Shown here: piece by piece, positions 1-8,860 of the stretch
Numbering within the stretch: position 1 is the first letter of the stretch
Layout: every line of letters begins with the position of its first letter
Translations under genes and position numbers: made by a program
Notes under the pieces: generated by a model
What the model was told of the DNA's origin: nothing
What the model saw: only the letters and a program-made list of their open reading frames with translations
Databases searched by the model: none
Assembly: GCA_015063005.1 (NCBI GenBank)
Contig: SUTF01000004.1
Location: 139,290-203,289 of the forward strand
Length of the DNA: 64,000 bases
DNA from: Methanobrevibacter millerae
Lineage (GTDB): Archaea; Methanobacteriota; Methanobacteria; Methanobacteriales; Methanobacteriaceae
Direction: 5' to 3'

Positions 1-2
1 GA

Positions 3-323
3 AGCGGAATACTCTTTGACATTTCCGGCCAAAACCAGTGGGGTAGTGAAGGCTCCAACGGTGGAGACGTAAACCTGACTGCCACAAATGAAAAACTTGC
101 TGGTGAGGTTATTGTCGATTCAATAAGTTCCCTTAACTTCAATATGAAAGGAACAACATTTGAAGGTGCAATAAACTCTACAGGAACCACCAATGTCGTT
201 GTTGACAACGGATCTACTTGGAGCCTGACTGGAGACAGTAATGTGACAAGCCTTAACAATACCGGTACAATCAACCTAAACGGCCATAAGCTTCTTGTCA
301 ATGGTGTTGAATATAAAGGATAG
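3..323 (+). CDS. C-terminal end of a surface adhesin-like protein (partial)
   Basis: The open frame enters from the left edge and ends at TAG 321-323, so only about 106 residues are visible. They are rich in Gly, Asn, Ser and Thr and show short beta-strand periodicity, with motifs such as GSTWSLTGDSNVTSLNN and GTINLNGHKLLVNGVEYKG. That 'thing needs a border strand then a label' pattern is typical of beta-helix or autotransporter-like surface proteins, which are abundant in Methanobrevibacter. There are no Cys residues. The upstream part, including any signal peptide, lies outside the window. Function is probably cell-surface attachment, by family resemblance only. Confidence 0.7.
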   Translation, partial: SGILFDISGQNQWGSEGSNGGDVNLTATNEKLAGEVIVDSISSLNFNMKGTTFEGAINSTGTTNVVVDNGSTWSLTGDSNVTSLNNTGTINLNGHKLLVNGVEYKG

Positions 324-348
324 ATTTAATCTATCCATTTCTTTTTTT
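318..348 (+). terminator. Hairpin plus T-tract terminator after the surface protein
   Basis: GGATAGATT (318-326) pairs with AATCTATCC (328-336), a perfect inverted repeat with one base at its centre, so about 7 bp of stem closes a short loop. Seven T follow at 342-348. The stop codon of the upstream gene lies inside the hairpin. It looks like a bacterial-type intrinsic terminator; in archaea the T-tract is the main signal. Confidence 0.6.
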
Positions 349-366
349 AAAAATAGAAAAAAGTAT

Positions 367-891
367 TTAGCAGTTTTTACCTGCATCATATACTTCTTTT
401 AATAAATCTTTTTGATTTTTGACATCTCCGAATCCGGAGAAAATTTCTTTTATGTTAGGATTTTTTGAAAAGGCTATGAAATCCTCAATGCCTTTCAATG
501 CATCGCCGTTTGATGAACCGGCTGCAGTGATAATGTAATAGTCTTTGTTTTCTAAATATCTAAAAATTGGATAACATCTGTCAAAAAACATTTTCAGGGT
601 TCCGCACATTGAGAAATAATACACTGGAGTTGCATATACAATTACATCCGCCTCCATCATGTCATCCAATATTATGGATATCTCATCATCCTGGAAACAT
701 TCCCTGTCAGGTGTTTTGCATGCATAGCATGCCTTGCAGGATCCAAATTCAATATCTTCAAGGAAGTATTTGGTTGCAGTGTTGCCTGCATCAACAGCCC
801 CCTTTACGAATTCATCACATAATGTGTCTGAGTTTCCACCTTTTCTAGGTGAAGAACTTATTACTACTACTCTTTTTGCCATACTACTCAT
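367..891 (-). CDS. Flavodoxin-fold NADPH-dependent FMN reductase family protein
   Basis: 174 residues. The N-terminus VVVISSSPRKGGNSDTL is the FMN-phosphate binding loop of the NADPH-dependent FMN reductase / iron-sulfur flavoprotein group, and ATPVYYFSMCGTLKMFFDR is the second flavin-contacting segment. A cluster CKACYACKTPDREC (about residues 53-66) has the spacing seen in iron-sulfur flavoproteins and could bind a cluster or simply be redox-active Cys. The gene overlaps the preceding flavodoxin by 8 bases, so the two are co-transcribed. ATG at 891 is used here; ATG at 882 is an alternative and neither has a strong ribosome binding site. Likely role: electron transfer or oxidative-stress reduction. 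Confidence 0.85.
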   Translation of the reverse strand: MSSMAKRVVVISSSPRKGGNSDTLCDEFVKGAVDAGNTATKYFLEDIEFGSCKACYACKTPDRECFQDDEISIILDDMMEADVIVYATPVYYFSMCGTLKMFFDRCYPIFRYLENKDYYIITAAGSSNGDALKGIEDFIAFSKNPNIKEIFSGFGDVKNQKDLLKEVYDAGKNC

Positions 892-1351
892 CTACCCATT
901 GCCTAATTTTATCTGCACTTTCTGAACCGGTCAATCTCAATCCTTTTGCAAAGTCAAGTTCAGGATATGCGTTTGCCAAATCACTGACACATTTGTCTAT
1001 GCCTGATCCTCCGGAAGTGCAGAATGCCTTGATTGTCTTTCCGCTTAAATCAACACTTTCAATGAATGTATTGATTATTGTTGGTGCGGTATACCACCAT
1101 ACCGGAAAACCTATGATGACAGTATCATAAACGCTTACATCTGTTGTACCTGCGATTGGTGGCCTGAATGACTTGTCATTCATCTCTATGGTTGAACGGG
1201 ACTGCTTGTTTGTCCAGTCCAAATCCTCCGGAGTGTAGATTTCCTGAGGAACGATTTCAAAAATATCATATCCATTTTCACTTGCAATTTTCTCAGCGAT
1301 ACTTTTTGTAACGCCGCTTGCTGAAAAGTAAGTAACTAACACATTTGACAT
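884..1351 (-). CDS. Flavodoxin
   Basis: 155 residues from ATG 1351. This start has GGTGAT 4-5 bases upstream; an in-frame TTG twelve bases earlier lacks a site. The N-terminus VLVTYFSASGVTKSIAEKIA is the FMN-binding loop (T/S-x-S/T-x-x-T pattern), with VIIGFPVWWYTAPTIINTFIE (split by the window rule here) forming the second loop and FCTSGGSGIDK the third. It resembles the flavodoxin_4 family found in anaerobes. It is the first gene of a two-gene operon with the downstream flavoprotein. It probably acts as a soluble electron carrier or quinone/oxygen detoxification partner; the redox partner is not identifiable here. Confidence 0.88.
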   Translation of the reverse strand: MSNVLVTYFSASGVTKSIAEKIASENGYDIFEIVPQEIYTPEDLDWTNKQSRSTIEMNDKSFRPPIAGTTDVSVYDTVIIGFPVWWYTAPTIINTFIESVDLSGKTIKAFCTSGGSGIDKCVSDLANAYPELDFAKGLRLTGSESADKIRQWVDE

Positions 1352-1800
1352 TTTTATCACCAAATGTATAATATGTTAAAAATACTATTTAATTGTTTAT
1401 TTTCGCAACAATCATTTCTCTAAAAATATAATTGGATTATGAAAATGACAAAAAAATAGTTAGGGATATTAATGTCTTATTGCATAATCAATCTGCAATA
1501 TTTTCCCCGACATTAATATTTTCCCCCTAAGAGATTACTCAAAAGAGTTTTCTCCAATCCATAATATTATGCGGACCAATATATAAAATTAATTTTTTTA
1601 GAAAATATGAAGTGCTTTTCAAGTGAAAAAGACCCTCGCGAAAACAGAAGAATGTTTTCTAAAAAACAATCATTAAAACACCATATATTAAAAAAAGATG
1701 AAAATAAAGTAACTTATCTATTTAAACCAATCTCCCCAACACAAATAATAATAAACATTAAAATCAAAATATATAACATTATAATTTATTGAAGGTAAAT
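1352..1800. other. 449-base intergenic region upstream of hemD
   Basis: AT-rich divergent promoter region between the flavodoxin pair and hemD. It contains the structured element at 1466-1526 (separate entry), a small hairpin ACTC-AAAA-GAGT near 1537-1548, and a good TATA-like box at 1578-1588 whose expected start site (about 1607) coincides with an ATG. The 61-codon frame from that ATG (1607-1792) is Lys-rich, has no ribosome binding site and ends in AT-rich sequence; it could be a leaderless small gene but is more likely non-coding. A second AT-rich box just before 1790 probably serves hemD. Confidence 0.5.
1466..1526. repeat. Nested inverted repeat with a repeated AATATTTTCCCC box
   Basis: Outer arms ATATTAATGTC (1466-1476) and GACATTAATAT (1509-1519) are an exact 11-bp inverted repeat. 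Inner arms TATTGCA (1478-1484) and TGCAATA (1494-1500) are an exact 7-bp inverted repeat with a 9-base loop. The right-hand side carries the direct repeat AATATTTTCCCC at 1497-1508 and 1515-1526. It lies about 115 bases upstream of the flavodoxin start on one side and about 275 bases upstream of hemD on the other. It may be a paired operator or a structured RNA. Confidence 0.5.
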
Positions 1801-2577
1801 ATGATGAAAAGACCTATTGTTGCAATTACAAGACCTGCCGACAGGGCAAAGAAAGCTTGTGAAATTGTAGAGAAATTAGGTGGAAGTGCTGTTCTTGCAC
1901 CGACACTAGACTTGAAACCAGTAAATACGGATTCACTTAAACATTTAGTAAAAAACGTTGATACTCTTGATTGGATTGTCTTTACTTCTCCAACAACTAT
2001 CGATTCACTAAATTTATTCTATCCGGATTTTCTCAAAAATCTGAACTGTAAAGTTGCAGTAATCGGCAATAAAACCGGATCACTTCTCAAAAAGCAGGGA
2101 GTAGATGTTGATTTGATGCCTGATGACTTTACAGCAGAGGGTCTGGTTGAAGAGTTTACAAAATCCAATATTAAAAACAAGATAATTGGAATTCCAAGAA
2201 CCGCATCTGCAAGAGACACATTGCCAAAAGGATTGGAAAAACTTGGAAATGAAGTTATTTTAGCAGAAGCATACAAATCACTGTTTCCAATGGATGATAA
2301 AAGCGTGAAGGAATTGATTGCCAAAATTGAAAATTCGGATATTGATGCAATCACTTTTACAAGTCCATTGACTGTCCATAATTTCTTTAAGATTTCACAG
2401 GAGAATGCTGAACTGGCCAAATTATTATCAGATAATTTACTGACTGTTGCAATAGGTCCGATAACAGGACATATTTTGGATGACTATCAGGTCAAGCATA
2501 TTTACCCAGACACTTACACGGTTCCCGATATGATGGAACTGCTATTCAAAGTATGGAGAGATTCTAATGGAAGATAA
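1801..2577 (+). CDS. hemD: Uroporphyrinogen-III synthase
   Basis: 258 residues. HemD cyclises and inverts ring D of hydroxymethylbilane to make uroporphyrinogen III, the precursor of F430, cobamides and siroheme. The two-lobed fold is visible as paired motifs: VAITRPADRAKKACEIV at the start, FTSPTTIDSLNLFYP and VIGNKTGSLLKKQGVDVDL in lobe 1/2 switching, IPRTASARDTLPKGLEKLG and TFTSPLTVHNFF in the second lobe, and a C-terminal VAIGPITGHIL. Length is normal for the family. GAAGGT at 1791-1796 precedes two adjacent ATGs (1801 and 1804), either of which may start. The following glycosyltransferase overlaps its end by 11 bases. hemB lies 20 kb away in the same window. Confidence 0.92.
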   Translation: MMKRPIVAITRPADRAKKACEIVEKLGGSAVLAPTLDLKPVNTDSLKHLVKNVDTLDWIVFTSPTTIDSLNLFYPDFLKNLNCKVAVIGNKTGSLLKKQGVDVDLMPDDFTAEGLVEEFTKSNIKNKIIGIPRTASARDTLPKGLEKLGNEVILAEAYKSLFPMDDKSVKELIAKIENSDIDAITFTSPLTVHNFFKISQENAELAKLLSDNLLTVAIGPITGHILDDYQVKHIYPDTYTVPDMMELLFKVWRDSNGR

Positions 2578-3670
2578 AATCAGTATTATCCTGCCAATAT
2601 TCAATGTTGGTGATCATCTTAGAGGAGGAATCGACTCTTTAATCAATCAGACTATAGGAAATGAGAATCTTGAAATCATAATGGTCAACGATTGCTCAAC
2701 TGACGGTTCAGGTGAAATTATCGATGAATATGCTGAAAAATATGACTGCTGTATAGCAATTCACCATGAGAAAAATTCAGGAGCAGCATTTACTCCACGT
2801 AACACCGGAATTGATGCATGTACCGGTGATTACATCATGTTTTTAGACCCGGACGACAGATACACACCGGATTCATGTGAGACATTATACAATGCCGTTA
2901 AGGAAAATGATGCCGATATGGCATTTGCAAGGTTTAGAAGAATATTTGAATATGGAGGAAATGTGCAAAAGTCCTATTCACCTTACGAGGATGATTTAGA
3001 ACATGCGTATCCCGATGAGACCTTTGAAACTCCTAATTTCCTGAACGTTTCTGATTTTGTATGGGACAATTTCATTGAAAGATTTTTATATGGAAAGGAC
3101 TTGGAGGTTACCTATAAAAGAGATGGGCCAATCGATAAAATCATTATTGATGAAATTGAACAGGAACCTGACCTTTTGAAGATGGCACCGTCAGTTTGGA
3201 GTAAAATCTTTAAAAGGGAACTGATTATGGATAACAACATCCGTTTCCAACCATACATTTCAGGAGACGACATGGCATTCACCTTAGAAACTCTTTTAAA
3301 AGCCAAAGGAATTGTCTATTTAAACAATTTCATGTGTTATGATTACTACATAAGGGATTTGCCTGATGACAAGTCAATCACAAATACGGTGAACGTGAGA
3401 CTTCTTGATGACCTGATGGAATCATACATCTACTGCAGAAAGCTTACTGAGGGATATTCCAAGGAAATTCAGACGGTTTCCGTAAATCCACATCTGCTTC
3501 ATTGGATGAATACCTGGAAAGGTTCTCCATTCACCAAAGATGAAAACAGATTGCTTTTAAAGAAAGTGAACAAGCTCAAAAAAATACATCAGACAGATAC
3601 CAAAACTAAAATGCTGTTATCTGCAATGACAACCGCAATCGAAACTTCAATTTTTACTTCAAAAGCGTGA
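2567..3670 (+). CDS. Family 2 glycosyltransferase
   Basis: 367 residues. GT-A fold: ISIILPIFNVGDHLRGGIDSL at the N-terminus, the nucleotide-binding VNDCSTDGSGEIIDEYA (about 41-57), and the metal-binding FLDPDDRY DxD motif (about 91-98). The C-terminal half (from about residue 180, SVWSKIFKRELI) is the acceptor region common in capsule or glycan synthesis enzymes. No membrane segments are evident, so it should act at the cytoplasmic face. It overlaps hemD and is followed after one base by glf, so the pair probably adds galactofuranose or a related sugar to a surface glycan. Acceptor and donor cannot be read from sequence. Confidence 0.88.
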   Translation: MEDKISIILPIFNVGDHLRGGIDSLINQTIGNENLEIIMVNDCSTDGSGEIIDEYAEKYDCCIAIHHEKNSGAAFTPRNTGIDACTGDYIMFLDPDDRYTPDSCETLYNAVKENDADMAFARFRRIFEYGGNVQKSYSPYEDDLEHAYPDETFETPNFLNVSDFVWDNFIERFLYGKDLEVTYKRDGPIDKIIIDEIEQEPDLLKMAPSVWSKIFKRELIMDNNIRFQPYISGDDMAFTLETLLKAKGIVYLNNFMCYDYYIRDLPDDKSITNTVNVRLLDDLMESYIYCRKLTEGYSKEIQTVSVNPHLLHWMNTWKGSPFTKDENRLLLKKVNKLKKIHQTDTKTKMLLSAMTTAIETSIFTSKA

Positions 3671-3671
3671 T

Positions 3672-4769
3672 ATGATGGAATTTGATTATGTAATCGTAGG
3701 GGCTGGATTATCCGGCCTTACAATAGCTGAAAGAATTGCAAATGAACTGGATGAAAAGGTGCTCATTATTGAAAAAAGAGACCATATCGGTGGAAACGTT
3801 TATGATTTCTATGATGATGGTCTTCTGATTCAAAAGTACGGACCGCACATTTTCCATACCAAGGAAAAGAAGGTTTACGATTACCTGTCCAAGTTCACCG
3901 AATGGATTGACTACGAGCACAGAGTATTGAGTTACGTTGACGGAAAGCTCGTGGTTATGCCAATTTGCATTGATACATTAAACAAACTCTATGATTTGGA
4001 TTTGAATGAGGATTCAATGCATGACTGGATTGACGAGCATAAGGAAGACATAAAAGAGATCAAATCTTCAGAAGATGTCGTTTTGGCAAATGCGGGAAGA
4101 GACATCTACAATAAACTGTTTAAAAACTACACTGAAAAGCAGTGGGGTACTTCAGCCGCCAATCTAAGTCCATCCGTAATATCAAGGATTCCATTCAGAT
4201 TCAACCATGACGACAGGTACTTTGAGGATGCATATCAGGGAATGCCTAAGGACGGATTCACCAAAATGTGTGAACGCATGATTGAATCAGACAATATACA
4301 TGTTGGGCTTAAGGCAGACTACAAGCAATACATCGATAAAATAAAGTATGACAAGAAACTGATTTATACAGGTCCAATCGATTACTTTTATGATTACAAA
4401 TATGGGGAACTGCTCTACAGATGCCTGAACTTCGTCTATGAGATATTAGATGAGGATTCCTATCAGGACGTAGCCGTTGTCAACTATCCGAATGACCCAT
4501 ATTTCACGCGCATAACCGAATTTAAAAAATTGACAGGACAGAATGTTGAAAACAAAACTGCAATCATGCGCGAATATCCTGGTTTCAATGGAGAGAAATG
4601 CTATCCATACCCTACACAGGAATACCTGGATAAATTCAAATTATATGAAGCTGAAATGAAAAAAGAAGAAAATGTTATCTTTGCAGGTCGTTTAGCCAAA
4701 TACAAATATTACAATATGGATTTGGTTGTTAAGGATGCCCTGGAAATATTTGAAAAGGAGATTAAATAA
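3672..4769 (+). CDS. glf: UDP-galactopyranose mutase
   Basis: 365 residues. The flavoenzyme converts UDP-galactopyranose to UDP-galactofuranose. The Rossmann FAD motif YVIVGAGLSGLTIAERIA is at residues 6-23, followed by IIEKRDHIGGNVYD. Family signatures YGPHIFHTKEKKVYDYL, KNYTEKQWGTSAANLSPSV, RYFEDAYQGMPKDGF and IYTGPIDYFYDYKYGELLYR are all present, as is the C-terminal GRLAKYKYYNMDLVV. Length is standard. Start is ATG 3672 or ATG 3675, both close to GTGAT at 3667-3671. Together with the preceding GT2 it implies galactofuranose in a cell-surface glycan. Confidence 0.95.
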   Translation: MMEFDYVIVGAGLSGLTIAERIANELDEKVLIIEKRDHIGGNVYDFYDDGLLIQKYGPHIFHTKEKKVYDYLSKFTEWIDYEHRVLSYVDGKLVVMPICIDTLNKLYDLDLNEDSMHDWIDEHKEDIKEIKSSEDVVLANAGRDIYNKLFKNYTEKQWGTSAANLSPSVISRIPFRFNHDDRYFEDAYQGMPKDGFTKMCERMIESDNIHVGLKADYKQYIDKIKYDKKLIYTGPIDYFYDYKYGELLYRCLNFVYEILDEDSYQDVAVVNYPNDPYFTRITEFKKLTGQNVENKTAIMREYPGFNGEKCYPYPTQEYLDKFKLYEAEMKKEENVIFAGRLAKYKYYNMDLVVKDALEIFEKEIK

Positions 4770-5038
4770 TGATTACTATCTGGCCACAATATCTGGATAA
4801 AAATTTAAGTTTAAACGAAGGAAGAAAAATATCAAAGGAATATGCAGTTTCAAACCCTACAATAGCTGAAATTGAAAGGGCTCTTAAAAGATTAGGTTTT
4901 ACCTATAATTCACAGAAGGAAAGAGCATATCCTGGAAAATGGTATGAAAAATCAGGTCGTGTTTTAGTTGAATACGAAAACACCAAACTGGAGCTCATCA
5001 AAGAGGTTAGCTTAAAAATCAAGGAAATCCGGAAATGA
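4769..5038 (+). CDS. srp19: Signal recognition particle 19 kDa subunit
   Basis: 89 residues, the usual archaeal length. SRP19 binds the tips of SRP RNA helices 6 and 8 and prepares it for SRP54. Visible hallmarks are IWPQYLDKNLSLNEGRKI at the N-terminus, KEYAVSNPTIAEIERAL, and the basic RNA-binding PGKWYEKSGRVLVEY. Its ATG overlaps the glf stop (TAATG) and its own end overlaps the next gene by 4 bases, so translation is probably coupled along the hemD-to-nuclease operon. Confidence 0.95.
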   Translation: MITIWPQYLDKNLSLNEGRKISKEYAVSNPTIAEIERALKRLGFTYNSQKERAYPGKWYEKSGRVLVEYENTKLELIKEVSLKIKEIRK

Positions 5039-6645
5039 TTAAAATGGAAATTCCTGAGCTAATGGCTGAACAGTACCGTCAAGCAAAAGAACTGATTGAA
5101 AAGTCAACCAGCATTAAGGTCTATTCACATATCGACTGTGATGGTATCTGTTCAGGAGCAATCCTTTCAACAATTCTTGACAGACTCAACAAGCCACATG
5201 AAATAGATTTCGTTAACCTTGATGTTCTGGATGATATTGAATTGAATCATGAACTGACTATCTTTTCTGATTTGGGTTCAGGCCAGCACATCGATACCAA
5301 AGCCACCAAAGACAATAACATTCTCATTTTAGACCACCATCCACCATTGAGAGATCTTGACTATAAAGACAGTAAGGAATTTACCTATTTGGAAATCAAT
5401 CCAATTCACCATGGAATTGACGGGTCATACTATGTCTGTGGAGGAGGCCTATGCTATTTTCTTGCAAAGGAATTTGGATATACTGATTTAAGTTGGATTG
5501 GAGTCCTATCAGCAATCGGCGATATGCAGAATACCCACAGCGGACATTTTGAAGGGTTGAATGAACTAATTCAAAGCGACGCTGAAAACGAAGGCTATCT
5601 TGACTTGAAAAGAAATGACCTGAACATCTACGGACGTAACACTAGGGAACTGTTCATTGCACTATCATATTTCAGTGACGTTAAATTGCCAATTACAAAC
5701 AATCAGAATGAATCCAAAGCTCTTTTAGATGAATTAGGAATTGACTCAACAATAAAAAGAGTAACACCTGAGGAATCTGAAGTTTTGGAAAAAATAGGCA
5801 TTTTATGTGAAGCGGGAAGCGACTACACCCTGACAAGACAGGACCGTGCAATTTTAAACAAGGAACTTGACTCAATCAAGGCTGCCCAAACCCTGCCCCC
5901 ATATCTATCAAAGGATGAGTTCATGGTTCTATTTCAAACGCAAAGAAGAATCAAAAGGAAAACTTTGTCCGATTTGACTGATGCTGAAAAGGGAAAGCTC
6001 TATAATGCATTAAACCGCATGATAATCAATGAGGTTCCTCCAAAATACTATGAACACATTCCAAAAATACTGATTGGAGATTCATATACATTTCTTTTGG
6101 AAGACCCTTCAAGCTTTTTAAGGGACGGTGCTGAGTTTTCAACCGCAATGAACGCCTGCGGAAGAAACCATGAAGAAAAAATAGCTATGGAAGTTTTAAA
6201 AGGTAACCGTGACTGGGCGCTGGTGGAACTTGAGGAGATAAGCAGAAAGCATCGCTACAACCTTGCAACATCCATGGAAAAGGTAGCTGACGGCGACAGA
6301 ATTATCGAACTTGAAAACCTCCAGTACTTTGACGGAACGGGAATAAAACCGGAAATTGTCGGTACAATAACTGGCATGATTTTAGGATACTGCAATTGGA
6401 GAAAGCCTATCATCGGATTCACACAAATAGAGGACACCGATGGGATTAAAGTGTCTCTGAGATGTTCACGTTTCCTTTCATATGATGGAATCCATTTCGG
6501 AAATATCATTCGTGAAGTGTCCCAGAGCCTTGGTGGAAGTGGTGGAGGACATGCAATGGCATGCGGTGCATACATTCCACTTTCAAAAAAATCAGAATTT
6601 TTAGAAAAATTCAATCATGCATTGGACGGAAAAATATCAAAATAA
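5035..6645 (+). CDS. RecJ-like DHH-family single-strand exonuclease (archaeal GAN type)
   Basis: 536 residues. The DHH phosphoesterase motifs are seen in order: YSHIDCDGICSGA (motif I, near 31-43), FSDLGSG (motif II), LILDHHPP (the DHH motif, near 100) and SAIGDMQNT (motif IV). The C-terminal DHHA1 part ends with the glycine-rich GGSGGGHAMACGAYIP. Archaeal RecJ-like proteins act in replication and repair, and some join the GINS-MCM helicase complex as GAN; this family assignment rests on motifs and length. The start at 5035 overlaps srp19 by ATGA; an in-frame ATG at 5044 is possible. Confidence 0.9.
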   Translation: MIKMEIPELMAEQYRQAKELIEKSTSIKVYSHIDCDGICSGAILSTILDRLNKPHEIDFVNLDVLDDIELNHELTIFSDLGSGQHIDTKATKDNNILILDHHPPLRDLDYKDSKEFTYLEINPIHHGIDGSYYVCGGGLCYFLAKEFGYTDLSWIGVLSAIGDMQNTHSGHFEGLNELIQSDAENEGYLDLKRNDLNIYGRNTRELFIALSYFSDVKLPITNNQNESKALLDELGIDSTIKRVTPEESEVLEKIGILCEAGSDYTLTRQDRAILNKELDSIKAAQTLPPYLSKDEFMVLFQTQRRIKRKTLSDLTDAEKGKLYNALNRMIINEVPPKYYEHIPKILIGDSYTFLLEDPSSFLRDGAEFSTAMNACGRNHEEKIAMEVLKGNRDWALVELEEISRKHRYNLATSMEKVADGDRIIELENLQYFDGTGIKPEIVGTITGMILGYCNWRKPIIGFTQIEDTDGIKVSLRCSRFLSYDGIHFGNIIREVSQSLGGSGGGHAMACGAYIPLSKKSEFLEKFNHALDGKISK

Positions 6646-6699
6646 ATTTATATTAATAACAATAAAAATAGAATCATTAAATAATGAGGAATGAATTAT

Positions 6700-7503
6700 A
6701 TGAAAGCTTTTAAAAAGAGAGGTGCCTTAACTCATTTTCAAATTTTAAGTGAAATTTCTAAACAAGACCCTCATCTCAAACAAAAAGATTTGGCGGAAAC
6801 TTTAGGAATCACTATTCAGGCTGTTTCAGAAAATATTAAAACTTTAATTGAGTTAGGTTACATCACTTCAAAAGATGGTAGATCACCATATAAAATAACC
6901 CAAAAGGGTATTGATAAAGTAAAAAGAGATGCAATCAGTTTAAGAAAATATTCCGATTCAGTATTGGAAACAATGAATCATTATAAAACCATTTGGCCAG
7001 CAATTGCTGCTGAAGACTTAAAAAAGGACAGCGTAGTTGGTCTTTACATGGAAGATGGTGTTTTATATGCCCATAACAGTGAAGAAAATGCCAGTGGTGT
7101 TGTTTTGGAAGATGCTGAAGAAGGATATGATGTTGCATTGACTAACTTAACTGGTCTGATTGACATGACCGTTGGTGAAGCTACTGTCATTAATTTACCA
7201 ACCATCAAGGAAGGAGGATCTGGTGCATCCGATTTAAACTTGATTAAGGATGTTTATGAAAACGGTACCAAAAGCGGTGAAAAAATCGATAAGGTTGCGG
7301 TTGCAGGAACAATTTCTCGTGTTGTAGCTGACAAGCTTGATTTAACCGTTGACATAGAATATGCTGCACCTCAAGCAACAGCAAATGCTGCACGCAAAGG
7401 TTTGAATGTTTTAGCATTATGTGTGGGCGACATGACTAAATCATTTGTGCGTGAATTGGAAAATGAAAAAATCAAATACAACATTATAGATGGAAGAAAA
7501 TAA
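6700..7503 (+). CDS. Winged-helix transcriptional regulator (archaeal MarR/CRP-like)
   Basis: 267 residues. The first 70 residues form a winged helix-turn-helix: HFQILSEISKQDPHLKQKDLAETLGITIQAVSENIKTLIELGYI is the helix-turn-helix (given here to show position 15-58; key residues QKDLAETLGITIQAVSENIK) and ITSKDGRSPYKITQKG the wing. The remaining 200 residues are a putative sensor domain with no Cys pairs. Similar methanogen proteins are annotated as MarR-like or CRP-type regulators, but the ligand is not known to me. GAGG at 6686-6689 is well placed for ATG 6700; an in-frame ATG at 6691 is too close. The gene is convergent with the helicase that follows. Confidence 0.8.
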   Translation: MKAFKKRGALTHFQILSEISKQDPHLKQKDLAETLGITIQAVSENIKTLIELGYITSKDGRSPYKITQKGIDKVKRDAISLRKYSDSVLETMNHYKTIWPAIAAEDLKKDSVVGLYMEDGVLYAHNSEENASGVVLEDAEEGYDVALTNLTGLIDMTVGEATVINLPTIKEGGSGASDLNLIKDVYENGTKSGEKIDKVAVAGTISRVVADKLDLTVDIEYAAPQATANAARKGLNVLALCVGDMTKSFVRELENEKIKYNIIDGRK

Positions 7504-8775
7504 TTATTTTTCTCTCATCATTTTTAATAATGCAGCAGCAATTTCAATTGAATCCATTTTAGATGAAGTTATTACATTTACATAATCATCTAAATCATTA
7601 TTTTCTATTAAATTTTTAACTTCATCCAATACTTTTTTATTTTTAATTCTCTCTATTTCTGAAAAACTTGGAACTTTTTTATTCTTAATATTTAAATTGT
7701 ATTTTTTCCTGATTTTTACCAAGTCATGTGATTCATAGTTTGCAACGATGTTGAATGCATATCCTGACTCGCCTGCACGGGCAGTACGGCCGATTCTGTG
7801 AATGTAATCTTCGGGATTTTGAGGAATATCATAATTGACAACAACCTCCACTTCACTTACATCAATTCCACGGGCAGCAATGTCACTGGCCACCAAAATG
7901 GAAATGTTGCCATTGCGGAATTTGTTCATTACCTTATCCCTGACCTTTTGGGTCATGTCCCCATGGATGCTGTCAACCTTATATCCATTCCGTTTAAGAT
8001 TCCTGTAGACAAAATCGACACGGCGACGAGTATTGCAAAAAATCAGCCATAGATTGAAGTCATAATATTCAATCAGTTTACATAAATCATCAATCTTATC
8101 TCTGTCATCGCTTTTGAAATAGAATTGCCTGATTTTTGGAATTGTCTTTTTGCTGTCAGATATTTTGATGAATTTGGGATTGTTCTGATAAAGTTTTGTA
8201 ATCTTTTTGATTTCATCAGGCATTGTGGCTGAAAACAATAATGTTTGTCTCTGTTTTGGGGTGTATCGCAATATCAATTCGATGTCATCCCTGAAACCCA
8301 TGTCCAGCATTTCATCTGCTTCATCCAAAACAACTGTTTCAACACCAATCAAATCAAGAGTTCCTCTTTCGATATGGTCAATCACACGTCCGGGAGTTCC
8401 AACAATAATGTGAACTCCCTTGTTCAATACCCGAATCTGGCGGCCGATTGCCTGTCCTCCATAAACGGCCAATATCCTTACCTTGTCCATATCCTTTGAC
8501 AATTTCTTGATTTCATCAGCCACCTGCATGCACAGTTCCCTTGTAGGACACAATATTATGGCTTGAGGAGACTTGTCAGGTACGAAAATCTTATTAAGCA
8601 ACGGAATTCCAAAAGCCAATGTTTTTCCGGAACCGGTTTGGGCCTGACCAATAACATCCCTTCCCTTTAAAGCCTCAGGAATTTCCTTGCTTTGAATGGG
8701 CGTTAGTTTGGTTAAACCCATCTTAGCTGTTGCACTTTTAATATTGTCGTTTATTTTTAAATCATCAAAATTCAT
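7504..8775 (-). CDS. DEAD-box ATP-dependent RNA helicase
   Basis: 423 residues. All core motifs are present: LTPIQSKEIPEAL (Q motif), AQTGSGKT (I), PTRELCMQV (Ia), GGQ and TPGRVIDHIE (Ib), VLDEADEMLDMGF (II), LFSATMP (III), IFCNTRRRVDFVYRNLKRNG (IV), VASDIAARGIDVSEV (V) and YIHRIGRTARAG (VI). The short C-terminal extension ends in helices without an RNA-binding domain. Likely role: unwinding structured RNA in ribosome assembly or mRNA turnover, perhaps at low temperature. The 85 bases to the next gene hold divergent promoters; no clear ribosome binding site is visible, so the mRNA may be leaderless or nearly so. Confidence 0.95.
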   Translation of the reverse strand: MNFDDLKINDNIKSATAKMGLTKLTPIQSKEIPEALKGRDVIGQAQTGSGKTLAFGIPLLNKIFVPDKSPQAIILCPTRELCMQVADEIKKLSKDMDKVRILAVYGGQAIGRQIRVLNKGVHIIVGTPGRVIDHIERGTLDLIGVETVVLDEADEMLDMGFRDDIELILRYTPKQRQTLLFSATMPDEIKKITKLYQNNPKFIKISDSKKTIPKIRQFYFKSDDRDKIDDLCKLIEYYDFNLWLIFCNTRRRVDFVYRNLKRNGYKVDSIHGDMTQKVRDKVMNKFRNGNISILVASDIAARGIDVSEVEVVVNYDIPQNPEDYIHRIGRTARAGESGYAFNIVANYESHDLVKIRKKYNLNIKNKKVPSFSEIERIKNKKVLDEVKNLIENNDLDDYVNVITSSKMDSIEIAAALLKMMREK

Positions 8776-8860
8776 TACTTTAATATTTGAAAAAATTGTT
8801 ATTTATAATTTTAAATATTTTAAAAGACTAATATTATATTACTAAAATGGGGATATTCTT

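Noticed and set aside
1607..1792. 61-codon frame upstream of hemD
   Set aside because: A TATA box sits at the right distance for a leaderless start, but the frame has no family resemblance, ends in AT-rich low-complexity codons and runs into the hemD ribosome site. Noted in the intergenic entry only.
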